Assembly (NCBI GenBank): GCA_964620555.1
Contig: CAZUGZ010000034.1
Location: 1-25,274 of the forward strand
DNA: 25,274 bases
Source of the DNA: JAPOQD01 sp964620555
GTDB lineage: Bacteria > Pseudomonadota > Gammaproteobacteria > Pseudomonadales > Halieaceae
Direction: 5' to 3'
Shown: positions 7,751 to 14,698 of the stretch, piece by piece
Position numbering within the stretch: the first letter of the stretch is position 1
Layout of the letters: the number at the start of each line of letters is the position of its first letter
The notes under the pieces: generated by a model
What the model was told of the DNA's origin: nothing
The model's database searches: none
The model's input: the letters and a program-made list of their open reading frames with translations, nothing else
Position numbers and translations under genes: made by a program

Positions 7751-7760
7751 ACGCCGCCTT

Positions 7761-9641
7761 ATGAATACCCGTTTCGACGTCATCGTGATCGGCGGCGGAC
7801 ACGCCGGCACCGAAGCCGCCCTGGCCGCGGCCCGCATGGGCTGCGACACCCTGCTGCTCAGCCATAGCCTGGATACCCTGGGCCAGATGTCCTGCAATCC
7901 GGCGATCGGCGGCATCGGCAAGAGTCACCTGGTCAAAGAGGTGGATGCCCTGGGTGGCGCCATGGCCCTGGCCACCGACCAGGCGGGCATACAGTTTCGT
8001 ACGCTCAATGGAAGCAGGGGCGCGGCGGTTCGCGCCACCCGCGCCCAGGCCGACCGGGTTCTCTATCGCCGGGCCATCCGCGGCATGCTGCAACAGCAGA
8101 GCGGACTGACCCTGGTGGCACAGGCGGTGCAGGACCTGATTCTGGAAGGCGACCGGGTGCAGGGGGTGGTCGGCGAGCAAGGGGACCGGTTCCACGCTCC
8201 CACCGTGGTGTTGACCACCGGCACCTTCCTGGGGGGGCGGATTCACATCGGCCCGGACAGCCGTTCCGGCGGACGCGCCGACGATCCTGCGGCAGTGGCC
8301 CTGGCACAACGCCTGCGCGAATTGCCGCTCCGCGTCGGGCGCCTGAAAACCGGAACCCCGCCACGGCTCGTCGCCGACACGGTGGACCTCGAGCTGCTGC
8401 AGGAACAGTGGGGCGATGAGCAGCGCCCGGTGATGTCGTTCCTGGGGGACGCCAGCCAGCACCCCCGCCAATGCTGTTGCTGGATTACCCACACCAACGA
8501 AGCCACCCACGAGGTGATTCGCCAGGGCCTGACCCAGTCTCCCCTGTTCAGTGGCGCGATTGCCGGCACCGGGCCGCGCTACTGTCCCTCGGTGGAGGAC
8601 AAGGTTCACCGGTTTGCGGACAAACCCTCCCATCAGATTTTTGTCGAACCGGAGGGGCTGAGCAGCGGAGAACTCTACCCCAACGGCATTTCCACCAGTT
8701 TGCCGCTGGCGGTACAGGAGCGGATGGTACATTCCATACGCGGCTTTGAGCGGGCTCGCATCAGCCGTCCCGGCTATGCCATCGAATACGATTTCTTCGA
8801 CCCGCGGGACCTGCAGCACTCCCTGCAAAGCAAACTGATCGGAGGCCTGTATTTTGCCGGTCAGATCAATGGCACCACCGGCTACGAGGAGGCGGCGGCA
8901 CAGGGCCTGCTGGCTGGTATCAACGCCGCCCTGCAGGTGCGGGCCGAGCCACCCTGGTGTCCGCGCCGGGATGAAGCGTACATCGGCGTGCTGGTGGACG
9001 ACCTGATTTCCCTGGGTACCCGCGAGCCCTACCGGATGTTCACTTCCCGTGCCGAGTATCGCCTGCTGTTGCGTCAGGACAACGCCGATATCCGGCTCAC
9101 CGAACGGGGCCGAAGCCTGGGCCTGGTGGGAGAGGAGCGCTGGCGGCGGTTCCGGGAAAAAACCGAGGGAATTGCTGCCGAGCAGCGACGACTGGCCGAC
9201 AGCCGGGTGCTGCCGGGTACGGAGGCGGCGCAAAAACTGGCCGTCAAGCTGGGCAAGCCCCTCGAACGCGCCTACAGCCTGGCGGAACTGTTGAAGCGCC
9301 CCGAACTGGATTACCCGGCGGTGGCCGGTTTGCTGGGCGAAGCGCATCCCGACCCCCAGGTGGCAGAGCAGGTCGAGATCCAGGCCAAGTACGCGGGTTA
9401 CCTGGCGCGCCAGCAGGACGACATCGAACGGCTGCGGCGCTTCGAGCACACATCGCTGCCGCAGGATCTGGATTTTCAGCGGATTGACGGCCTGTCCAAC
9501 GAAGTCAGGCAGCAACTCAGCGCTGCGCGGCCGGCCACCCTGGCCCGGGCCAGCCGGCTGCCGGGAGTGACCCCGGCGGCCATCTCGCTATTGTTGATTC
9601 ATCTCAAAAAGCGCGGCGCCCCGCTGCGCCGCAGCGCCTGA
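7761..9641 (+). CDS. mnmG: tRNA uridine-5-carboxymethylaminomethyl modification enzyme, FAD subunit (GidA)
   Basis: With MnmE, MnmG installs the (carboxymethyl)aminomethyl group on wobble uridine 34 of certain tRNAs using FAD, NADH and methylene-THF. The protein has 626 residues (E. coli 629). It shows the N-terminal FAD-binding VIVIGGGHAGTEAA (GGGHAG at 11-16), GQMSCNPAIGGIGKSHLVKE with the conserved Cys, the second conserved Cys in the CCCWITHTNE segment, YCPSVEDK, FAGQINGTTGYEEAAAQG, and a helical C-terminal domain. ATG 7761 is the only sensible start: MNTRFDVIVIGGG matches the family, an in-frame stop lies 30 bp upstream, and no Shine-Dalgarno precedes it. The partner mnmE, commonly the upstream neighbour, is absent here. 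rsmG follows after 14 bp, as in most gammaproteobacteria. Confidence 0.98.
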   Translation: MNTRFDVIVIGGGHAGTEAALAAARMGCDTLLLSHSLDTLGQMSCNPAIGGIGKSHLVKEVDALGGAMALATDQAGIQFRTLNGSRGAAVRATRAQADRVLYRRAIRGMLQQQSGLTLVAQAVQDLILEGDRVQGVVGEQGDRFHAPTVVLTTGTFLGGRIHIGPDSRSGGRADDPAAVALAQRLRELPLRVGRLKTGTPPRLVADTVDLELLQEQWGDEQRPVMSFLGDASQHPRQCCCWITHTNEATHEVIRQGLTQSPLFSGAIAGTGPRYCPSVEDKVHRFADKPSHQIFVEPEGLSSGELYPNGISTSLPLAVQERMVHSIRGFERARISRPGYAIEYDFFDPRDLQHSLQSKLIGGLYFAGQINGTTGYEEAAAQGLLAGINAALQVRAEPPWCPRRDEAYIGVLVDDLISLGTREPYRMFTSRAEYRLLLRQDNADIRLTERGRSLGLVGEERWRRFREKTEGIAAEQRRLADSRVLPGTEAAQKLAVKLGKPLERAYSLAELLKRPELDYPAVAGLLGEAHPDPQVAEQVEIQAKYAGYLARQQDDIERLRRFEHTSLPQDLDFQRIDGLSNEVRQQLSAARPATLARASRLPGVTPAAISLLLIHLKKRGAPLRRSA

Positions 9642-9655
9642 GCCGGGCCCAGGCC

Positions 9656-10279
9656 ATGCTGGGCCGGGGACTGCAAGCCCTCGGACTGGCAAACCACCCC
9701 GGTCTGGAACAGCAGTTGCTGTCCTATCTGGATTTGTTGCAGCGCTGGAACCGGGTCTACAACCTGACCGGGGTGCGCGACCCGGAGCAGATGGTAGTGC
9801 GGCATCTGCTGGATTGCCTGGCCGTGGCGCCGCATTTGGTGGCGGGGGAACGGCGGGCGGACGAGCGAATGGCGGATGCCGGCAGTGGCGCCGGCCTGCC
9901 GGGAGCGATCCTGGCCATGGTTTTCCCACAATGCCGGTTCTCCCTGCTGGACAGCAGGGGCAGGAAAACCCGCTTTCTGCGGCAGGTGAAAACCGAATTG
10001 GCCTTGGCTAATATAACCGTGTTGCAGACCCGGGTCGAAGACTACCACCCCACCAGGAAATACGATGTGGTGCTATCCAGAGGGTTCTCCCCGTTGCCGC
10101 GGATGGTGGCGGGCTGTGGTCACCTGTTGCGGCCCGGCGGCCGGTTTCTGGCCATGAAGGGGCGCTACCCGCAAGGGGAACTGGCACAGCTTCCCGCAAA
10201 GGTTGAAGTTCTGGCGGTGCATGCATTGCAGGTGCCGGGCCTGCCGGAACAGCGGCACCTGGTGGAATTGAGGAGATAG
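9656..10279 (+). CDS. rsmG: 16S rRNA (guanine-N7)-methyltransferase (GidB)
   Basis: RsmG methylates N7 of G527 in 16S rRNA with S-adenosylmethionine. The protein has 207 residues, the normal size. Recognisable segments are WNRVYNLTGVRDPEQMVVRHLLD in the N-terminal helical part, the SAM-binding loop ADAGSGAGLPG (73-83), the LLDSRGRKTRFLRQV strand-helix, and VVLSRGFSPL followed by GGRFLAMKG. The family loop is usually G-T/S-G-x-G-L-P-G; here the first Gly is kept and the variation is mild. It lies 14 bp after mnmG and one base before parA, so it is almost certainly part of the same transcript. Confidence 0.96.
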   Translation: MLGRGLQALGLANHPGLEQQLLSYLDLLQRWNRVYNLTGVRDPEQMVVRHLLDCLAVAPHLVAGERRADERMADAGSGAGLPGAILAMVFPQCRFSLLDSRGRKTRFLRQVKTELALANITVLQTRVEDYHPTRKYDVVLSRGFSPLPRMVAGCGHLLRPGGRFLAMKGRYPQGELAQLPAKVEVLAVHALQVPGLPEQRHLVELRR

Positions 10280-10280
10280 T

Positions 10281-11102
10281 ATGGCCTCCGTGCTGGCCAT
10301 CGCCAACCAGAAAGGCGGGGTGGGGAAAACCACCACCAGCGTCAACCTGGCGGCCTCGCTGGGGGCCACTCGACGCAAGGTGTTGCTGGTGGATATGGAC
10401 CCCCAGGGACACGCCACCATGGGCAGTGGTCTGGACAAGTACCAGTTGACCACCACGGTGTACGATGTCCTGGTCCAGGGCACGCCGGTGCGTGACGCCC
10501 GTCTTCGCTCGCCAGGCGGGGGCTACGATCTGCTGGGCGCCAATGGCGACCTCACCGCGGCGGAAGTGGAACTGCTGTCCGTCGAGCGCCGCGAACGCCG
10601 TCTGCACGAAGCCCTGCAGGCGGTGGCGGAGGACTACGATTACGTGCTGATCGACTGCCCTCCGGCACTCAACCTGTTGACCGTCAATAGCCTGGTCGCT
10701 GCTTCCGGCGTGTTGATCACCATGCAGTGCGAGTACTACGCCCTGGAGGGATTGTCGGAGTTGTTGCATACCGTTGAACGCATCGGGCAGCACGTGAATC
10801 GGGGCCTGCAGATCGAGGGAGTGCTGCGCACCCTCTACGACCGCCGCAGCAGACTGACCAGGGAGGTTTCGGCGCAGTTGCAGCAACATTTTGGCGACAA
10901 GCTGTTCCGCACCGTGATCCCCCGCAACGTGCGGCTGGCGGAAGCGCCGGGCTTCGGCCAGGCCGCCCTGCAATTCGATCCCCGCTGTGCCGGAGCCAAG
11001 GCGTACCTGGCGCTTGCGGGTGAACTCATCCTGCGCACCAGGAAGGCCTCCGGAGGCAACGCCGGAGCAGACGAAGAGGAGAATGGTGACAATGGCAACT
11101 AG
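10281..11102 (+). CDS. parA: chromosome partitioning ATPase ParA (Soj)
   Basis: ParA is a Walker-type ATPase that binds DNA non-specifically when ATP-loaded and moves ParB-parS complexes during chromosome segregation. The 273-residue protein begins at ATG 10281, one base past the rsmG stop, with GAGGAG at 10270-10275. It has the deviant Walker A motif NQKGGVGKTTT (Lys11 is the signature lysine, Lys16 the P-loop lysine), VDMDPQG, and Walker B DYVLIDCPP. It lacks the N-terminal helix-turn-helix of plasmid-type ParA proteins, so it is the short chromosomal type. The last codons overlap parB. I looked for the palindromic parS site in the surrounding sequence and found no acceptable match. Confidence 0.97.
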   Translation: MASVLAIANQKGGVGKTTTSVNLAASLGATRRKVLLVDMDPQGHATMGSGLDKYQLTTTVYDVLVQGTPVRDARLRSPGGGYDLLGANGDLTAAEVELLSVERRERRLHEALQAVAEDYDYVLIDCPPALNLLTVNSLVAASGVLITMQCEYYALEGLSELLHTVERIGQHVNRGLQIEGVLRTLYDRRSRLTREVSAQLQQHFGDKLFRTVIPRNVRLAEAPGFGQAALQFDPRCAGAKAYLALAGELILRTRKASGGNAGADEEENGDNGN

Positions 11103-11961
11103 GAAACGTGGTTTGGGCCGGGGTCTCGATGCCCTGCTGGGAGTGGAGCCAGCGCTGGAACCACCTGCTGCCGACGACCGCGACGGCCAACTCAGGGAAA
11201 TTCCGCTGGACCTGATTCAGCGCAGCCAGTATCAGCCCCGTCGCAACCTGGACCAGGAAGCACTGCGCGAACTGGCCAGGAGCATCCGCGCCCAGGGGGT
11301 GATGCAACCCATCGTGCTGCGTCCGCTCGCGGCCCAGCGCTTTGAAATCATTGCCGGAGAGCGCCGCTGGCGCGCCGCCCAGTTGGCCGAGCGGGAGACC
11401 ATACCCGCAGTGGTGCGCAAGGTCTCCGACCGGGCGGCGGCGGCCATGGCGCTGATCGAGAATATTCAGCGCGAGGACCTCAATCCGGTTGAAGAGGCGG
11501 CAGCCCTGCAACACCTGCAGCAGGAATACGGCCTCACTCACCAGGAACTGGCCGAGGCAGTGGGCAAGAGCCGCACCGCCATCACCAATCTGCTGCGCCT
11601 GTTGCGGCTGCCGCGGGAACTGCAATCCATGCTGGAAGAGGGTCAGCTTGAAATGGGACACGCCCGGGCCCTGTTGGGTCTGCCGGAGGCCAGGCAGGCG
11701 GCCGCGGCCAACCAGATCGTGGCCAGGAAATTGTCGGTGCGGCAGGCGGAGGCCCTGGTGCGCCAGCTACTGGCCGACCAACAGCGGCCCGCCGGCAGCC
11801 CGCCCGGTCTCGACCCGGACACCCGCCGCCTGCAGGAAGAACTGGCCGCCCGGCTGGGCACCGGGGTGCGTATCAAGCACACCGCCAAGGGCCGTGGCAC
11901 GCTGGTGATACCCTACAACTCGCTGGACCAGCTCGACGGCATTTTGCGCCACATCAAGTGA
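11092..11961 (+). CDS. parB: chromosome partitioning protein ParB (Spo0J)
   Basis: ParB is the CTP-dependent clamp that loads at parS sites and spreads along DNA to form the partition complex. Start ATG 11092 gives MATRKRGLGRGLDALLG, the classic N-terminus that stimulates ParA, and GAAGAGGAG at 11073-11081 is well placed for it; ATG 11083 is too close to that site. The protein has 289 residues. It shows QPRR (48-51), the CTP/arginine-rich motif GERRWRA (89-95), a helix-turn-helix (LTHQELAEAVGKSRTAITNL) and a C-terminal dimerisation segment. It overlaps the parA end by 11 bp. In related genomes atpI comes directly after parB; here about 1.3 kb of accessory sequence intervenes. Confidence 0.97.
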   Translation: MATRKRGLGRGLDALLGVEPALEPPAADDRDGQLREIPLDLIQRSQYQPRRNLDQEALRELARSIRAQGVMQPIVLRPLAAQRFEIIAGERRWRAAQLAERETIPAVVRKVSDRAAAAMALIENIQREDLNPVEEAAALQHLQQEYGLTHQELAEAVGKSRTAITNLLRLLRLPRELQSMLEEGQLEMGHARALLGLPEARQAAAANQIVARKLSVRQAEALVRQLLADQQRPAGSPPGLDPDTRRLQEELAARLGTGVRIKHTAKGRGTLVIPYNSLDQLDGILRHIK

Positions 11962-12032
11962 TTCCGTTCGCCGCGCCGCAGTCGCTGCTCTCCCAGCCAT
12001 CCAACGCTGGCAGTTTTGTAGGCAGGGTGGGG

Positions 12033-12079
12033 TGTCAGCTTCAACGCTTTCAAGCTCGCATGACACATTTATTTGTTTA
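12033..12079 (+). terminator. imperfect hairpin with T-rich tail after parB
   Basis: TGTCAGCTT (12033-12041) can pair with AAGC (12052-12055) and TGACA (12061-12065), with a 5-base bulge on the right arm, followed by a TTTATTTGTTT tail. It lies about 70 bp past the parB stop and could end the mnmG-parB transcript. The bulge makes it weak. Confidence 0.35.
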
Positions 12080-12131
12080 CAACATCCCGACAGAATAGAC
12101 GCTGCCGACGCGGTTTCTGTTGCAAGCCGGT

Positions 12132-12167
12132 CATTCATGGCCGGAAGTCCGCTTCCGGCCATGAATG
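12132..12167. repeat. perfect 16-bp inverted repeat (hairpin)
   Basis: CATTCATGGCCGGAAG (12132-12147) is followed by a TCCG loop and its exact reverse complement (12152-12167). It sits between parB and the toxin gene promoter. Only CCTTTGC follows, so it is not a textbook terminator. It could be a terminator without a long T-tract, a protein-binding palindrome, or a mark of the insertion edge. Confidence 0.85.
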
Positions 12168-12183
12168 CCTTTGCTACGACAGG

Positions 12184-12212
12184 TTGATAAAAGACACACT
12201 TGGTGTTATAGA
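12184..12212 (+). promoter_or_regulatory. sigma70-type promoter for the toxin-antitoxin pair
   Basis: TTGATA (12184-12189) and TATAGA (12207-12212) are 17 bp apart; an overlapping TAGAAT at 12209-12214 gives an alternative -10. Transcription would start near 12219, just before the toxin gene. Such promoters are usually repressed by the antitoxin, but no clear operator repeat is visible beside it. Confidence 0.6.
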
Positions 12213-12228
12213 ATGAATATCGGGACAG

Positions 12229-12636
12229 GTGTTCACGGGATTCGTCTTGCAGACATTCAAAACCAAGGCGTTCGCCCGTTTCGCCGATCACGAGGGACTG
12301 GACGACTCCGCGCTGTGTGAGGCTGTCTTGCGCGCACGGAGGGGCTTGGTCGACGCCGATCTGGGCGGTGGCGTCATCAAGCAGCGCATCGCCCGCAAGG
12401 GTGGCGGTCGGTCTGGCGGGTTCCGCACGATCATGCTGTTCCGCCGGGGCGAATTGGCGTTCTTCGTGTACGGGTTTGCCAAAAGCGGTCGGGGAAGCCT
12501 GCGCCGGGACGAGTTGGAGACCTTCCGGCTACTGGCCGACGAATATCTGGCGCTGGACCGGATGGGGCTCGCGGCGGCGCAGGCGGTCGGAGCGATAATT
12601 GAGGTGAAATGCGATGACCAAGCAATACAAGAGTGA
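12229..12636 (+). CDS. type II toxin, RelE/HigB-like
   Basis: The protein resembles the RelE/ParE-superfamily toxins found before HigA-type antitoxins; these are mostly ribosome-dependent mRNA nucleases. Diagnostic segments are FKTKAFARFAD, ALCEAVLRARRGLVDADLGGGVIKQRIARKGGGRSGGFRTIMLFRRGELAFFVYGFAKSGRG (read in pieces), and a helical end. Length is 135 residues from GTG 12229 or 129 from TTG 12247. The second start gives MQTFKTKAF, closer to typical family N-termini; neither has a strong ribosome site. The C-terminus extends beyond the usual end of the fold and overlaps the antitoxin gene by 23 bp. Toxin-first order is typical of higBA. It appears intact. The family call is firm; the exact target is inferred. 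Confidence 0.85.
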   Translation: MFTGFVLQTFKTKAFARFADHEGLDDSALCEAVLRARRGLVDADLGGGVIKQRIARKGGGRSGGFRTIMLFRRGELAFFVYGFAKSGRGSLRRDELETFRLLADEYLALDRMGLAAAQAVGAIIEVKCDDQAIQE

Positions 12637-12931
12637 AGCGCTGGCAGCTGCGCATGAGGCTGCGCTCGGGCTGGCTGAGGCCGGTCTGGTGTCGAAGCGG
12701 ACGATGCGGGCGTTCGACGAAATGTGCCTCACACCGGTTGAGGAGATGTCGCCGGAGGACATCCGTGCGCTTCGGCTTCGCGAGAACGCGAGCCAGGCAG
12801 TGTTCGCACGCTACCTTAACGTGACGACCGGTCTGGTGAGTCAGTGGGAGCGCGGAGAGAAACGGCCACGGGGTGCGTCGTTGAAGCTGCTGACGCTGGT
12901 GGCGAAGAATGGCCTGGGGGCGGTTGCGTGA
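12614..12931 (+). CDS. HigA-like antitoxin, XRE-family helix-turn-helix
   Basis: This 105-residue protein is the likely antitoxin of the preceding toxin and the DNA-binding repressor of their operon. Its N-terminal half is a helical, Ala- and Glu-rich region expected to bind the toxin. Its C-terminal half is a helix-turn-helix of the YiaG/HigA type: IRALRLRENASQAVFARYLNVTTGLVSQWERG, then EKRPRGASLKLL. The final segment (LKLLTLVAKNGLGAVA) is common to antitoxins of this group. The start ATG 12614 lies inside the toxin gene, so translation is coupled. Its stop overlaps a possible GTG start of the broken gene that follows, which suggests that gene was once a third member of the operon. Confidence 0.87.
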   Translation: MTKQYKSEALAAAHEAALGLAEAGLVSKRTMRAFDEMCLTPVEEMSPEDIRALRLRENASQAVFARYLNVTTGLVSQWERGEKRPRGASLKLLTLVAKNGLGAVA

Positions 12932-13190
12932 AGAAACGCACTGATCGGGATTCCGCCCTGCATGCTCGGAGCGTGTGAGGAATTCAAACTCGACCTTATC
13001 GACGGGTTCGCAGGCGGAGGCATCTTTTTGGATGGAACTGCCGAGGTTTCGGGCACGCCTTTGGTCATGATCGAAGAAACCACGGAGGCGAGCTCCGGAC
13101 TGAACCAGAAGCGCACAAAGCGACTTCGCATCGGCTGCAGGTTCTATTTTGTCGATACAGACATTGGCGAGAGTCGCCGATCGCAGACAC
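12928..13190 (+). pseudogene. fragment of a TcmP-like (three-Cys-motif partner) protein
   Basis: A readable frame from about 12962 gives EEFKLDLIDGFAGGGIF, then SGTPLVMIEE, then CRFYFVDTD. From memory of the family this matches the N-terminal part of three-Cys-motif partner proteins (TcmP), in which DGFAG resembles the start of a SAM-methyltransferase-like fold and FVD the next strand. The similarity stops near 13165 and only a short unrelated tail follows, so most of the gene is missing. The natural start may be GTG 12928, overlapping the antitoxin stop, but that frame ends at a stop near 12976 and the DGFAG part is in another frame; a frameshift or internal deletion fits. The atp promoter begins directly after. 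The family call is moderate; that it is broken is clear if the family call is right. Confidence 0.5.
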
Positions 13191-13213
13191 TTTTATCTGT
13201 TGCGCCGAGCCTG

Positions 13214-13242
13214 TTGAACTGCGCAAACTTAGCCTCTATAAT
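13214..13242 (+). promoter_or_regulatory. sigma70-type promoter of the atp operon
   Basis: TTGAAC (13214-13219) and a perfect TATAAT (13237-13242) are 17 bp apart, the best promoter in the window. Transcription should start near 13249, about 26 bases before the atpI start chosen here. It lies at the junction between the accessory insert and the atp operon, so the operon kept its own promoter despite the insertion. Confidence 0.85.
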
Positions 13243-13274
13243 CCGGCCCGCCTCGCGAGGTGGGTATTGATCTT

Positions 13275-13652
13275 GTGAGTGGTGCGAATTTTCCTCGCCC
13301 ACCGGTACACAACATTAGCTTTGCGCAACTGCTGATGCTCGGTGCGAGTACGGCCCTGTTGAGTCGTTGGGCCGAACCCGGGCTGCTGTATTCATGGGTG
13401 TCCGGGGGTCTGGTGGCGATCGTGCCCCAAGCCTGTTTCAACTGGCATTTTTTTTGCCGGCGGGGGGCACCTGGGGCGGATCGGATCGTCGCCCGGGGCT
13501 ACCTGGCCGAGGCCGGTAAGCTGGTGCTGGCGGCGCTGGGGTTTGCGCTGATTTTTGCCCTGCTCCGGCCGCTGTCGGTCGGGGCTGTATTCGCCGCCTG
13601 GGGCGGCATGTTGATCATACAACTGGTGGGGTCCTGGTATCTGCTCAGGTGA
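13275..13652 (+). CDS. atpI: ATP synthase protein I
   Basis: AtpI is a small inner-membrane protein at the head of many atp operons, proposed to help assemble the c-ring or to aid magnesium uptake; it is not part of the finished enzyme. The protein has about 125 residues with four hydrophobic segments (near 16-30, 38-52, 80-97 and 103-122) and the typical EAGKLVLAALGFALIF between the second and third. Start GTG 13275 is preceded by GAGGTGGG at 13257-13264; GTG 13260 is also in frame but would overlap that ribosome site. The stop TGA (13650-13652) is followed by atpB after 35 bp. Similarity to Pseudomonas AtpI is moderate, as usual for this variable protein, but the position leaves little doubt. 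Confidence 0.88.
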   Translation: MSGANFPRPPVHNISFAQLLMLGASTALLSRWAEPGLLYSWVSGGLVAIVPQACFNWHFFCRRGAPGADRIVARGYLAEAGKLVLAALGFALIFALLRPLSVGAVFAAWGGMLIIQLVGSWYLLR

Positions 13653-13687
13653 GCGGTTCCGGTAGAGAGGACGAGAGTCGACAGGGC

Positions 13688-14578
13688 ATGGCATCTGCAA
13701 GTCAAACAGACGGTCAAGGCGTTTCCGAGTACATACTCCACCACCTGACCAATCTCACCTATGGCAAATTGCCGGCGGGCACGCTGCGCTACGATGGCAG
13801 CGTGGTACCCGAAGGGGGTCTGTGGACCCTGGCTCACGGCGGCGCCGAAGTCTCCGCCATGGGTTTCATGGCGTTCAACGTCGACAGTCTGGGCTGGTCG
13901 GTGGGTCTGGGTCTGCTGTTTTGCTGGTGGTTCCGCCGGGTGGCGCGCAAGGCCGGCAGCGGCGCGCCCAGCGGCATCGTCAACGCAACCGAAATGATCG
14001 TCGAATTCGTCGATAGCAATGTGCGCGACATGTTTCACGGGCGCAATCCACTGGTTGCCCCGCTGGCGCTGACCATCTTCGTCTGGGTCTTCCTGATGAA
14101 CCTGATGGACCTGATCCCGGTGGATCTGTTTCCCGAATTGTTCAAGCTGATGGGGGTGGAATACCAGAAGATCGTGCCCACCACCGACGTCAACGTCACC
14201 ATGGGCATGGCCCTGGGCGTGTTCCTGCTGATGCTGTTCTATTCGTTCAGGATCAAGGGCCTGGAGTTCATCAAGGAACTGACCATGCACCCCTTCAATC
14301 ACTGGGTGTTCATTCCCGTCAACCTGTTCATGGAAGTCGCCAGCCTGTTGGCGAAGCCGTTTTCACTGGGCCTGCGCCTGTTCGGCAACATGTACGCAGG
14401 GGAGATGATCTTCATCCTGATCGCGGCGCTGTACGGTGTCGGCCTGTTGTGGATGCTGCCCACCGGCCTGCTGCAGATCGGCTGGGCGATCTTCCACATT
14501 CTGATCATCACCTTGCAGGCCTTCATTTTCATGGTGCTCACGGTGGTGTATTTGAGTATGGCCCATGAAAGCCACTGA
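13688..14578 (+). CDS. atpB: F0F1 ATP synthase subunit a
   Basis: Subunit a forms the two proton half-channels against the c-ring in the inner membrane. The protein has 296 residues from ATG 13688; a GTG at 13649 overlapping the atpI stop would add 13 unconserved residues and is less likely. Features seen are SEYILHHLTNLTYG at the N-terminus, FVWVFLMNLMDLIPVD, VNVTMGMALGVFLL and the essential-arginine helix LGLRLFGNMYAGEMIF, where Arg230 is the residue facing the c-ring carboxylate. The closing LQAFIFMVLTVVYL is the last membrane helix with the conserved Gln. At least five hydrophobic helices can be picked out. All functional residues appear to be present. Confidence 0.97.
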   Translation: MASASQTDGQGVSEYILHHLTNLTYGKLPAGTLRYDGSVVPEGGLWTLAHGGAEVSAMGFMAFNVDSLGWSVGLGLLFCWWFRRVARKAGSGAPSGIVNATEMIVEFVDSNVRDMFHGRNPLVAPLALTIFVWVFLMNLMDLIPVDLFPELFKLMGVEYQKIVPTTDVNVTMGMALGVFLLMLFYSFRIKGLEFIKELTMHPFNHWVFIPVNLFMEVASLLAKPFSLGLRLFGNMYAGEMIFILIAALYGVGLLWMLPTGLLQIGWAIFHILIITLQAFIFMVLTVVYLSMAHESH

Positions 14579-14610
14579 CTCGCGGGCACGGCCCGGCGCA
14601 GCGGATCTAC

Positions 14611-14646
14611 GGACCAGCGGGCGGGCCGGTTGCGGCCCGGTGGTCC
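14611..14646 (+). other. hairpin in the atpB-atpE spacer
   Basis: GGACCA (14611-14616) pairs with TGGTCC (14641-14646), and GGGCCG (14623-14628) pairs with CGGCCC (14633-14638) around a GTTG loop, with an asymmetric internal loop. No T-tract follows, so it is not a terminator. The 120-bp spacer is the largest inside the operon. It precedes atpE, whose product is needed in many copies per complex, so a role in mRNA stability or processing is a reasonable guess. Confidence 0.5.
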
Positions 14647-14698
14647 AGTCGGTAAAGGAATTTCAACCACAACACAGTTTTGAAGCCAGGAGAAAATC

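Larger units (their letters stand above)
7095..7760. other. gene-free 666-bp region before mnmG; candidate replication origin (oriC)
   Basis: No convincing gene lies here. In E. coli and many relatives oriC sits right beside mnmG (gidA), and parA/parB lie just downstream here too. Seen directly: 9-mers close to the DnaA-box consensus TTWTNCACA, each with one mismatch, at 7143-7151 (TTACACACA), 7176-7184 (reverse strand, TGTGCATTA), 7256-7264 (TTTTCCCCA) and 7355-7363 (TTTTCAACA), plus CAATCCACA at 7154-7162 with two mismatches. They are followed by a strongly AT-rich stretch that could be the unwinding element. No 9-mer is a perfect box, and hand-sampled GC skew did not clearly switch across the region. 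The call therefore rests mainly on position and composition. A rearrangement scar or a plain regulatory gap remains possible. Confidence 0.4.
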
